In this document: piece after piece, positions 18,042 to 25,591 of the stretch
Layout: the number at the start of each line of letters is the position of its first letter
How positions within the stretch are numbered: position 1 is the first letter of the stretch
Assembly (NCBI RefSeq): GCF_036240795.1
Contig: NZ_CP108454.1
Coordinates: 6,198,001-6,262,000 of the forward strand
DNA length: 64,000 nt
Direction: 5' to 3'
From: Streptomyces sp. NBC_01268
Lineage (GTDB): Bacteria > Actinomycetota > Actinomycetes > Streptomycetales > Streptomycetaceae
Program-made: the position numbers and the translations under genes
The notes under the pieces: model-generated
Seen by the model: the letters and a program-made list of their open reading frames with translations, nothing else
What the model was told of the DNA's origin: nothing
Database searches by the model: none

Positions 18042-18129
18042 ACCGCCCGGGCCTGGCCCGGGCGGTGCGTGAGCAGTGCTTGAGAAGTGCCTGAGAGAGG
18101 GTGCCGACCACAGGTCGGCACCCTCTCTC
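18042..18129 (+). terminator. Double hairpin terminator after nrdJ
   Basis: The first hairpin has perfect 11-bp arms at 18042-18052 and 18056-18066. The second has perfect 17-bp arms at 18093-18109 and 18113-18129 with loop ACA. Both lie directly downstream of the nrdJ stop. Confidence 0.82.
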
Positions 18130-18241
18130 GCGTCCCCGTCTCCCGCGCGGGCGCGGATACCGCCGATATCCGTGTTCGCCTCGGAACGATCACCGGTTAG
18201 GCTCGCCGCCGCGCCGTCGCGCGCGTACGACAGGGGGGAAC

Positions 18242-19003
18242 ATGGGCGAGGACGCCGAGAACGCCGAGAACGCCGAGAACGCCGAGAACACGGCCGGATC
18301 GACGAACGGGCCGAGCGTCGGAGGGCAGGTGGCCGCCGCGCTGGCCCTGGGGGCGGTGCTCGCGGGCGGCTTCTGGTACATGGCCAAGTCCGACATGGAC
18401 GCGGCCGCGGCGAAGGGGCCGGCCGTCTGCACGCCGACAAAGGCCGCGACGGACCCGACGGACCCGACGCCCCCACCGCGTAAGCTGCCGGCCGCGTACA
18501 TCCCGGGGAACAAGCTGTGCGAGGCACTGAACCGGCCGGACCTGCCGGCGCTCCTGGGCACACCCGGCGAGAAGGCGCAGAACGCCTGGGGCAGCGACGG
18601 CTGGGTCGGCCTCGGAGGCACCAAGATCGCGTCACCCGAGGGCAACGTCCGCCTCGCGACGTACTCCGTGAAGTTCTCCGCCTCCTACGACCGCCTCCCG
18701 GTCGCCCAGATGGGACAGCTCCTGGGAAGGACGGCGGAACCGACGAAGGTCCTGGGGCGCACGGCCCTCTTCTACTCGGACCGGACCATCGCGCTCAAGT
18801 TCCCGCTCGGCGGTGGCAGCAAGGCCGAGACGGGCACCGGCGGCATCGCCCGGCATCTGCTCGTCGCCAAGGACGCGAAGGACGGCGGCGGCTCCTTCGA
18901 GATCGTCATCTGGCGCCAGGACGAGGCACTTCCCGACGACGCGGCGCTGCTGCGGGTCGCCGAGCGGGTGCTGCCCACACTTCCCGGCTGGGCCACGCGG
19001 TGA
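18242..19003 (+). CDS. Membrane-anchored protein of unknown function
   Basis: 253 residues. The N-terminus carries four copies of Ala-Glu-Asn (a 9-bp GCCGAGAAC repeat in the DNA), then one transmembrane segment (about 29-48, ending GGFWYMAKSD), a Thr/Pro linker and an extracytoplasmic domain of about 150 residues with no motif I recognise. The layout resembles Streptomyces DUF6215-type proteins, but that name is only a suggestion. ATG at 18242 has AGGGGGGAA immediately upstream. TTAGGCT at 18197-18203 may be its -10. Orientation would be N-in, C-out. It ends 42 bases from the convergent TerD gene. Confidence 0.72.
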   Translation: MGEDAENAENAENAENTAGSTNGPSVGGQVAAALALGAVLAGGFWYMAKSDMDAAAAKGPAVCTPTKAATDPTDPTPPPRKLPAAYIPGNKLCEALNRPDLPALLGTPGEKAQNAWGSDGWVGLGGTKIASPEGNVRLATYSVKFSASYDRLPVAQMGQLLGRTAEPTKVLGRTALFYSDRTIALKFPLGGGSKAETGTGGIARHLLVAKDAKDGGGSFEIVIWRQDEALPDDAALLRVAERVLPTLPGWATR

Positions 19004-19045
19004 CGGAACGGGGGACCGGCCCTCTGGGCGGGTCCCCTCGCCGCA

Positions 19046-19576
19046 TCAGGCGCGCCGCGCCCCCATCTGGGCGCCGAAGTGGCGCGGATCGGTGTCGAAG
19101 CCCACGGACAGGGGGCGCAGGGTCCAGCCCTCGGCGCCGTCGCGGGTGAACTCGACGACCGTCGCGGCGGTCGCGTCCGCCACGGCCGCGAAATCGTCCT
19201 CCAGCAGATCCGTGTAGCCCTCGCGCACCAGGACACCCGTGTGCGCGACCTGGCCGAACGTGAGCCTGCCACCGCCCTGCTGTATGGCCACGCCCACCAC
19301 CACGCGCGCGTAGCGCGGTGCGAGCCTGGTCAGCTCCAGGGTCATCGCCTCGTCGTAGCCGAAGCCCTGCCCCGTACGGCTGTCGCGGTGGAGGGTGATC
19401 GTGCCGTCGGGGGAGCGGCTGTCGAAGTGCACGAGGTAGTCCGGCGGTCCGTAGGGGGCGTCCGCCGTGTAGACCCCCGCGACGAGGTCCAGGTCGTGCG
19501 GCGGGGTGCCCATCGGACTCGGGTCCCACTTGAGCGTCACCTCGGCCTTGCCGACCCCCTTGTTGAGTCCGCTCAC
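19046..19576 (-). CDS. TerD family calcium-binding stress protein
   Basis: 176-residue member of the TerD/CABP family (tellurite resistance and general stress proteins). Typical features are the opening SGLNKGVGKAEVTLKWDPSP, the acidic Ca2+-binding loops DLDLVAGVY and DSRSPDGTITLHRDSRTGQG, and a C-terminal extension after about residue 150. It starts with GTG at 19576, preceded by GGAGAGGGG. It stands alone here, not beside terABC genes, so a role in tellurite resistance itself is not implied; Streptomyces has many TerD paralogues. It is divergent from the N-acetyltransferase gene. Confidence 0.88.
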   Translation of the reverse strand: MSGLNKGVGKAEVTLKWDPSPMGTPPHDLDLVAGVYTADAPYGPPDYLVHFDSRSPDGTITLHRDSRTGQGFGYDEAMTLELTRLAPRYARVVVGVAIQQGGGRLTFGQVAHTGVLVREGYTDLLEDDFAAVADATAATVVEFTRDGAEGWTLRPLSVGFDTDPRHFGAQMGARRA

Positions 19577-19663
19577 CGTGAATCCCCTCTCCCTGTACGG
19601 TTCCTGACGACTCGGTCATGGTGTCATGTGATCAACATGTCATCGGTCGACGGGGGATGCGGT

Positions 19664-20482
19664 ATGTGGAGCGGGGAAGAGCTGGATCTGGACGCATATC
19701 TGGCGCGGATCGGGTACGCGGGGGAGCCCGCGCCGGATCTGCCGACGCTGCGGGCCCTGCACCGCGCGCATGTCCGGGCCATCTCCTTCGAGAACCTCGA
19801 CGTGGCGCTCGGGCGGCGGATCCCGCTCGACATCAAGAGCGTCCAGGCCAAGCTGGTGGGCCGGCGGCGCGGCGGCTACTGCTACGAGCAGAACTCGCTC
19901 TTCGCGGCCGCCCTGGAGAGGATCGGCTTCGAGGTGGCGGGGCGCGGCGCCCGCAACAGGTCGCGCGGGGACGCCCTGACGCCGATCACCCACGCGCTGT
20001 TGGTCGTGACGATCGACGGTGAACAGTGGCTCGCGGACACCGGGTTCGGCTGGCAGGGCCCGCTGGAACCGGTCCCGCTGGCCGACGGCGCGCGGGTCGA
20101 GCAGGACGGGTGGGTCTTCGGCGTCGTGGCGGAGGCGGAGGGCGTCCACCTGCTGCGCTCGCTTCGCCCGGAGGGGTGGGCCGACCTGTACTCGTTCGCG
20201 CCGCACTCCGTCTACCCCGTGGACTTCGAGCTGATGAACCACTACAGCTCCAGCCACCCGCGGTCGCGTTTCGTCGGCCAGGTGGTGGTCCTGCGGCCGG
20301 GCTCCGAGGTGCGCAGGTCCCTCGTCCGGTCCGCCCTGACCTCCGTGCGGGTCGACGGAACCACCGAGGAACGGACGGTCGGCCCGGAGGAGTTGGCCGG
20401 GACGCTGGACGAGCTCTTCGGAATCGAACTGGACGCCGAGGAGGCCGCGGGTCTGCTGCGGCTGCAGTCCACGGAGATCTGA
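19664..20482 (+). CDS. Arylamine N-acetyltransferase
   Basis: 272-residue NAT, transferring acetyl (or other acyl) groups from CoA to arylamines or hydrazines. The catalytic triad is complete: Cys73 in RRGGYCYEQN, His110 in THALLVV and Asp125 in LADTGFG. Length is normal for the family (about 275). ATG at 19664 is chosen because GGGGGA lies 7-8 bases upstream; an in-frame ATG at 19637 has none. It may act in xenobiotic or antibiotic-precursor acylation, which is inference. It is followed after 32 bases by the DUF4937 gene, which has its own possible promoter. Confidence 0.93.
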   Translation: MWSGEELDLDAYLARIGYAGEPAPDLPTLRALHRAHVRAISFENLDVALGRRIPLDIKSVQAKLVGRRRGGYCYEQNSLFAAALERIGFEVAGRGARNRSRGDALTPITHALLVVTIDGEQWLADTGFGWQGPLEPVPLADGARVEQDGWVFGVVAEAEGVHLLRSLRPEGWADLYSFAPHSVYPVDFELMNHYSSSHPRSRFVGQVVVLRPGSEVRRSLVRSALTSVRVDGTTEERTVGPEELAGTLDELFGIELDAEEAAGLLRLQSTEI

Positions 20483-20514
20483 CGGCGCGTCGCTCCGCCC
20501 CGTACCATGGCGCG

Positions 20515-21120
20515 GTGCTGGTCAAGTGGATTCGCTGCACCGTGGTGGACCGTCGAGGGTTCGAGCGGGGGCAGCGGAAATGGGCGGGGCTGCTCGGTGA
20601 GCCGGGCTTCCGGGGGCAGGGTGGCGGATGGAGCCGGCGACGGCCCGATGTCGCCCATGTCTTCGCGTTCTGGGAGAGCCGGGCGTTCTACGACTCGTTC
20701 ATGGCGCGCTCCCACGACCGGCTCGCCGCCACCCAGGCCGGCACCTTCAAGAACGCCCAGGTCAAGCTGTTCGACCACCGCTTCGACGTGAAGACCGGCT
20801 TCGAGCCGCGCTTCGCCGACGCCGACGTGGCGCGGGTGGCCCACAGCCGCGTCCACGAGGAGCGGGCCGAGCACTTCGCCCTCATGCAGGAGAAGGTCTG
20901 GAACCCGGCGATGGCCGGCTCCCCCGGCATGCTTCGGGGGCTGTTCGGCGAGGCGCCGGGGCCCGAGTTCCTCGTGCTCTCGATGTGGAACTCGGCCGCC
21001 GAGCACGGGAAGTACCGGGTGGAGCGGGTGGAGCGCCTCGGCCTGCGCGCGCAGACCGCGGCGGACGTGGCCGCCCTGACGGGCGACGTCGTGCAGCTCG
21101 AATCGACGTGGGCGGTGTGA
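20515..21120 (+). CDS. DUF4937 family protein
   Basis: 201 residues. The N-terminal half (LVKWIRCTVVDRRGF...FAFWESRAFYDSFM) resembles the YdbC/DUF4937 family, predicted dimeric alpha/beta-barrel proteins. The second half repeats a similar pattern (FLVLSMWNSAAEHGKYRVE near 165-185), suggesting two tandem barrel modules. The function is unknown; related folds include monooxygenase-like and quinol-degrading proteins, but no catalytic residue is evident. GTG at 20515 has no Shine-Dalgarno; TACCAT at 20503-20508 ends 6 bases before it, suggesting a leaderless mRNA. Confidence 0.75.
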   Translation: MLVKWIRCTVVDRRGFERGQRKWAGLLGEPGFRGQGGGWSRRRPDVAHVFAFWESRAFYDSFMARSHDRLAATQAGTFKNAQVKLFDHRFDVKTGFEPRFADADVARVAHSRVHEERAEHFALMQEKVWNPAMAGSPGMLRGLFGEAPGPEFLVLSMWNSAAEHGKYRVERVERLGLRAQTAADVAALTGDVVQLESTWAV

Positions 21121-21161
21121 CGTCTGTGCGTTGCCGTGTGTCCTGTGTGGGGTGAGGTCCT

Positions 21162-21315
21162 CGCGTCTCGTGGGTCTCGTGGGTCTCGTGGGTCTTGTGG
21201 GTCTTGTGGGTCTTGTGGGTCTCGTGGGCTTTGTGGGTCCCGTGCGTCTCGTGCGTCTCGTGCGTCCCGTGCGTCCCGTGCGTCCCGTGCGTCCCGTGCG
21301 TCCCGTGCGTCTCGG
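21162..21315. repeat. 9-bp tandem repeat array
   Basis: About 17 consecutive 9-bp units, of the form CGTGGGTCT or TGTGGGTCT in the first half and CGTGCGTCC or CGTGCGTCT in the second. The array lies between the convergent ends of the DUF4937 gene and the tetR gene. It is open in all three frames in places but has no start signal, so it is not treated as coding. Polymerase slippage would make it length-variable. Confidence 0.85.
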
Positions 21316-21374
21316 GTGGCGGGTGAGGTGGGTGTGATCCGGGCGGGGTGCCGCGTGGCAGGTCCGCGCCCGGG

Positions 21375-22046
21375 TCAGGCGGTCGCCTCGCCGGGCGACT
21401 GCCGGGTCGGCGCGTCGGAGCCGTGGACGAACGCGCCCGTCGCGACCGCGGCGAGGACCGTCCGCGCTGCCTCGTCGGCGACGCGCGCGTCCACTGGTTC
21501 GCGGGTGACGAAGAGGCGGAGGAAGAGCGGCGCCGACACCGCCCGGACGACCGCGCCCGCGTCCGTCCCGGCCGGGGCCTCGCCGCGGGCCACGGCCCGG
21601 TCCACCACGGGCTCGCAGCGCCGGAAGCGCTCCGTGTAGAAGTCGCGCAGCGACTCCGCGGCCCGCTCCGACTGGAACGCGGCGCCTACGAAGGCGGTCG
21701 GCGCGGCCGCCTGAGCCGGATCGGCGAAGGCGTCGGCCACCTCGCGGGCCAGTGCGCGCAGATCACCGGCGAGGCTCCCGGTGTCCGGGGCCGCCCACGC
21801 GTCCTCGCCGGCGAGTGCGAGCGCGTCGGCGACCATGCCCTCGACGCCGCCCCAGCGCCGGTAGAGCGTCGTCTTGTGCACCCCCGAACGCTCGGCCACG
21901 TACTCGACGGTGAGCGCCGGATACCCGTGCTCCGCCAGGCCGGTCAGAACGGCGTCGCGGACCGCGGCGCGGGTCCGCGCGGTGCGCCCGCCGGGGCGCC
22001 TGCTGCCGGGGGCGGGGGACTTCTCTTCCTCGGACGACTCGTTCAA
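21375..22046 (-). CDS. TetR family regulator divergent from ABC-F gene
   Basis: 223 residues: TetR N-terminal HTH (about 22-68, with YVAERSGVHKTTLYRRW) and a TetR_C-like ligand domain. It starts with a TTG at 22046, supported by GGGAG 8 bases upstream. Divergent from a resistance-type ABC-F gene, it probably represses that gene and itself through the palindromic sites in the shared 102-base gap. The inducer is presumably a ribosome-targeting antibiotic, an inference from the partner gene. Confidence 0.88.
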   Translation of the reverse strand: MNESSEEEKSPAPGSRRPGGRTARTRAAVRDAVLTGLAEHGYPALTVEYVAERSGVHKTTLYRRWGGVEGMVADALALAGEDAWAAPDTGSLAGDLRALAREVADAFADPAQAAAPTAFVGAAFQSERAAESLRDFYTERFRRCEPVVDRAVARGEAPAGTDAGAVVRAVSAPLFLRLFVTREPVDARVADEAARTVLAAVATGAFVHGSDAPTRQSPGEATA

Positions 22047-22055
22047 TTGCTACTC

Positions 22056-22114
22056 CCGTTGCGTTAGTGGTGATGAGTGTGCCACACTCGTCGTAACGCG
22101 ACATCCGTTGCGTT
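22056..22114. promoter_or_regulatory. Operator region, tetR / ABC-F
   Basis: A perfect palindrome GAGTGTG-C-CACACTC lies at 22075-22089. Around it is a wider inverted repeat, GTTGCGTTA (22058-22066) against TAACGCGAC (22094-22102), nearly concentric with it. CCGTTGCGTT is also directly repeated at 22056-22065 and 22105-22114. These are the likely binding sites of the divergent TetR protein. Confidence 0.65.
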
Positions 22115-22148
22115 TGTCGATTCGCCGTGACTCCGTGCGAGGTGCTCC

Positions 22149-23759
22149 TTGCCCACTCAGATCTCACTTCACGAGGCGACCGTGACCCGTGGTGAACGCC
22201 TGCTGCTCGATCAGGTGTCGCTCACCGTGCGACCGGGCGAACGGATCGGGATCGTGGGGGAGAACGGAGCGGGCAAGTCCACCCTGCTGCGGATCCTCGG
22301 CGGCCTCGACGCCCCCGACGCCGGCGAAGCCGTCACCGTGGCCGACGGCGGCACCCGCCTGCTCGCCCAGACCCCCGAGCTGCCGCCCGGAGCCACCGTC
22401 GCCGAGGCCATCGACGCCGCGCTCACCGAGCTGCGGACCATGGAGCGCCGCCTGCGCACACTGGAGGCCGGACTCGGCGCCGCGGACGCCCGAACCCTCG
22501 GCGAGTACGGCGACCTGCTCACCGCCTTCGAACTCCGCGGCGGATACGAGGCGGACGCCCGCGTCGACAAGGCCCTGCACGCCCTCGGCCTGGCCCACCT
22601 GGGCCGCGACCGGCACCTCGGCAGCCTGTCCGGCGGCGAGCAGGCCAGACTCGGCATCGCGTGCGCGATCGCCGCCGCCCCCGAGGTGCTCTTCCTCGAC
22701 GAGCCGACCATCCACCTCGACGCCCGGGCGCTCGACTGGCTGGAGGACTCCCTCCTCGCCCATCGCGGCACCGTCCTGGCCGTCTCCCACGACCGGGTCT
22801 TCCTGGAGCGCGTGACCACGGCGATCCTGGAGGTCGACGCCGACCGCCGGACCGTCGTGCGGTACGGCGACGGATACGCGGGCTTCCGCGCCGAACGGGC
22901 CGCCGCCCGGCGGCGCTGGGAACAGGCCCACGCCGAATGGTGCGCCGAGACCGCCCGACTCGCCGCGTACGCGACGACGACCGCGCTCGGCGTGGCGCCC
23001 GGCCGGACCATCAAGGACAACAACAAGATGGCCTACGACCGCGCGGGCGGCCGGGTCCAGGCCTCCGTCTCCGGCCGCGTGCGCAACGCCCAGGAACGCC
23101 TGCGCAGGCTTCACGAGGAGCCCGTTCCCGAGCCGCCGAAGCCCCTCGCGTTCACCGCACGGCCGGTCGCCGGCCGGGTCGAGGGCGAGCTGCTCGCCCT
23201 CGACGGCGTGCGGGTGGCCGACCGCCTCAGCGTGGACGCCCTGACCGTCGACGCGGGCGACCGGCTGCTGATCCACGGGGACAACGGAGCGGGCAAGTCC
23301 ACCCTGCTGCGCGTCATGGCGGGCCTGACAGAGCCCGACACCGGCCGGGTCACCCGCCGCGGACGCACCGGATTCCTGGCCCAGGAGATACCGGCGCACC
23401 GCCCCGCCGAGCGCCTCCTCGCCACCTTCGGCCGCGGACTCCCGCTCACCGAGGACGAGCAGGCCGAACTGCTCCTCTCCTACGGACTGTTCCGCCCCGC
23501 CGACCTGCGGGTCCCGGTCGGCAGCCTCTCCGCCGGGCAGCGCCGTCGCCTGGCACTCGCCCGGCTGCTCGCCCGCCCCGCCGACCTCCTGCTGCTCGAC
23601 GAACCGGCCAACCACCTGGCCCTCGGAGTCGTCGAGGAACTGGAGGAGGCACTGGAGCAGTGGCCGGGCGCCGTGGTCGTCGTCTCCCACGACCGCGAAC
23701 TGCGCCGCCGGTTCACCGGACGGATACGCCGGATGGACTCCGGACACCTGCTCGACTGA
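22149..23759 (+). CDS. ABC-F ATPase, probable ribosome-protection antibiotic resistance protein
   Basis: 536 residues with two ABC ATPase domains and no membrane segments, the ABC-F layout. Domain 1 has Walker A GENGAGKS (37-44), signature LSGGE (160-164) and Walker B LFLDEP. Domain 2 has Walker A GDNGAGKS (377-384), signature-like LSAGQRRRL and LLLLDEP. The interdomain linker (about 240-350) is the part that reaches the peptidyl-transferase centre in this family. Antibiotic-resistance ABC-F proteins dislodge drugs such as macrolides, lincosamides or pleuromutilins; which drug is unknown here. It begins with TTG at 22149, with GAGG 7 bases upstream. The divergent TetR supports inducible resistance. 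Confidence 0.88.
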   Translation: MPTQISLHEATVTRGERLLLDQVSLTVRPGERIGIVGENGAGKSTLLRILGGLDAPDAGEAVTVADGGTRLLAQTPELPPGATVAEAIDAALTELRTMERRLRTLEAGLGAADARTLGEYGDLLTAFELRGGYEADARVDKALHALGLAHLGRDRHLGSLSGGEQARLGIACAIAAAPEVLFLDEPTIHLDARALDWLEDSLLAHRGTVLAVSHDRVFLERVTTAILEVDADRRTVVRYGDGYAGFRAERAAARRRWEQAHAEWCAETARLAAYATTTALGVAPGRTIKDNNKMAYDRAGGRVQASVSGRVRNAQERLRRLHEEPVPEPPKPLAFTARPVAGRVEGELLALDGVRVADRLSVDALTVDAGDRLLIHGDNGAGKSTLLRVMAGLTEPDTGRVTRRGRTGFLAQEIPAHRPAERLLATFGRGLPLTEDEQAELLLSYGLFRPADLRVPVGSLSAGQRRRLALARLLARPADLLLLDEPANHLALGVVEELEEALEQWPGAVVVVSHDRELRRRFTGRIRRMDSGHLLD

Positions 23760-23792
23760 GCCCGCCGCGGCGGGGCGATCTAGGGTCGACCC

Positions 23793-24452
23793 ATGGCACG
23801 ACCGCGGCGCATCGTCCTCGTACGGCACGGAGAGTCCGAGGGCAATGCCGATGACACGGTGTACGAGAGGGAGCCCGACCACGCGCTCCGGCTCACCGAG
23901 ACCGGATGGCGGCAGGCGGAGGAGACAGGGGGACGGCTGAGGGAACTCTTCGGCCAGGAGCAGGTCAGCGTCTACGTGTCGCCGTACCGGCGGACGCACG
24001 AGACCCTGCGCGCCTTCCGGCTCCATCCGGCGAGCGTGCGGGTCAGGGAGGAGCCGCGCCTGCGCGAGCAGGACTGGGGCAACTGGCAGGACCGGGAGGA
24101 CGTACGCCTCCAGAAGGCCTACCGGGACGCGTACGGACACTTCTTCTACCGCTTCGCCCAGGGCGAGTCGGGCGCCGACGTGTACGACCGGGTCGGGGCG
24201 TTCCTGGAGAGCCTCTACCGCAGCTTCGAGGCCCCTGACCATCCGCCCAACGTCCTGCTCGTCACCCACGGGCTGACCATGCGGCTGTTCTGCATGCGCT
24301 GGTTCCACTGGACGGTCGCCGACTTCGAGTCGCTGTCGAACCCGGGTAACGCGGAGACGAGGACGCTGCTGCTCGGCCAGGACGGGAAGTACCGGCTCGA
24401 CCGGCCCTTCGAACGCTGGCGTACCCCGGAACCGTACGGCCCCACCGGATAG
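23793..24452 (+). CDS. Histidine phosphatase (phosphoglycerate mutase-like)
   Basis: 219-residue histidine phosphatase superfamily protein. It has the catalytic RHG motif (Arg11-His12-Gly13, in LVRHGESEGN), Arg66, an acidic Glu near 125 and the second His159 in LLVTHGL. The insert DWGNWQ and the overall length fit the PhoE/broad-specificity phosphatase group rather than glycolytic mutase. The substrate is unknown. There is no Shine-Dalgarno; TAGGGT at 23781-23786 ends 6 bases before the ATG, suggesting a leaderless transcript. It lies 33 bases after the ABC-F gene and 12 bases before the ADP-ribosylglycohydrolase gene. Confidence 0.9.
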   Translation: MARPRRIVLVRHGESEGNADDTVYEREPDHALRLTETGWRQAEETGGRLRELFGQEQVSVYVSPYRRTHETLRAFRLHPASVRVREEPRLREQDWGNWQDREDVRLQKAYRDAYGHFFYRFAQGESGADVYDRVGAFLESLYRSFEAPDHPPNVLLVTHGLTMRLFCMRWFHWTVADFESLSNPGNAETRTLLLGQDGKYRLDRPFERWRTPEPYGPTG

Positions 24453-24464
24453 AGTGGCAGAGCG

Positions 24465-25376
24465 ATGACCGCTGATTCCTCTCCCGACCGGCGCTTCGAC
24501 CGCGCCCTGGCCAGCCTGCGCGGGCTGTCCGTGGGGGACGCGCTGGGTTCCCAGTACTTCGTCCCCGCCCACTATCCCCTGCTGAAGCGGCACGAGCCGC
24601 CCACCGGTCCCTGGCAGTGGACCGACGACACCGAGATGGCCTGCTCCGTTCTCGCCGTGCTCGTCGCCCACGACCGGATCGACCAGGACGCGCTCGCCGC
24701 GTCCTTCGCCCACCACCACGACTTCGACCGCGGCTACGGCCCCGCCGTCAACCGGATGCTCCGGCTGATCCGGGAGGGCGGCGACTGGCGCGAGCTCGCG
24801 GCCGCCCTCTTCAAGGGCCAGGGCTCTTGGGGCAACGGTGCCGCCATGCGGATCGCCCCCCTCGGTGCCTGGTACGCCGACGACCCCGAACAGGCGACCC
24901 ACCAGGCCGAGATCTCCGCCTACACCACGCACCAGCACCGCGAGGCCGTGGTCGGCGCGATGGCCGTCGCCGCCGCGGCCGCACTCGCCGCGAGCCCCAC
25001 GGGGCCGCCCACCCCCGAGGCGCTGCTCGACGGCGTCATCGCCCTGGTCCCGCGCAGCGCCGTGGGGGCCGGCCTGCGCCGGGCCCGCGACATGCTCGAC
25101 TACGGGGACGCCGCGACGGTCGCGGCGGTGCTGGGCAGCGGCCGGCGCACCAGCGCGCACGACACCGTGCCGTTCGCGCTCTGGTCGGCGGCCCGCTCAC
25201 TCGGCGACTTCGAGCGGATGTTCTGGACGACGGCCGCCGTGGGCGGCGACGTCGACACCACCTGCGCCATCGCGGGCGGAGTCGTCGCCTCCACCCCGGC
25301 CGGGACGCCCCCGGCCGCATGGTTGGACCAGACCGAGGAGCTGCCCGCCTGGGTGCCGACCGGGGTGGCCTCCTAG
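24465..25376 (+). CDS. ADP-ribosylglycohydrolase family protein
   Basis: 303-residue DraG/ARH-type hydrolase, predicted to remove ADP-ribose from proteins or other molecules. The metal-binding residues are visible at both ends: Thr53-Asp54-Asp55 in WTDDTEM, and Asp262, Asp264 and Thr265 in GGDVDTTCAIAGG. Also present are the family opening SLRGLSVGDALGSQ and GSWGNGAAMRIAPLG. Length is normal (about 300). There is no clear ribosome binding site; TAGAGT at 24450-24455 lies 9 bases before the ATG. No ADP-ribosyltransferase partner is encoded nearby, so the target is unknown. Confidence 0.91.
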   Translation: MTADSSPDRRFDRALASLRGLSVGDALGSQYFVPAHYPLLKRHEPPTGPWQWTDDTEMACSVLAVLVAHDRIDQDALAASFAHHHDFDRGYGPAVNRMLRLIREGGDWRELAAALFKGQGSWGNGAAMRIAPLGAWYADDPEQATHQAEISAYTTHQHREAVVGAMAVAAAAALAASPTGPPTPEALLDGVIALVPRSAVGAGLRRARDMLDYGDAATVAAVLGSGRRTSAHDTVPFALWSAARSLGDFERMFWTTAAVGGDVDTTCAIAGGVVASTPAGTPPAAWLDQTEELPAWVPTGVAS

Positions 25377-25591
25377 CGGAACCCGAGCCCGGGCCGCCAC
25401 GGCGCGCGCCGGGGCGGAGTGTCACGGTCCTGCCACAGCGGCCGCCGAGCGGGTTCGCGGGGGCGGGGCGCGGTTAGAGTCGGCCACTCCGAAGCGCTGA
25501 TCATGACAAGCGCGCGCCGACGAGACACCCGGCAGCGACCGGGCGCCGCCGCCCGGCCGCGCCCACGGGCGCCGGGCCGGGAGGGGGTCCC

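Noticed and set aside
14876..18193. Long minus-strand open frame of about 1100 codons opposite nrdJ
   Set aside because: It is the antisense shadow of nrdJ, created by high GC codon use; its translation is compositionally aberrant (Val/Leu/Asp/Gly rich) without motifs.
18197..18207. TTAGGCTCGCC resembling half an iron box
   Set aside because: Only one half-site fits and it is well placed as a -10 region for the gene at 18242.
21162..21315. CRISPR array
   Set aside because: Units are 9 bp with no spacers; this is a simple tandem repeat.
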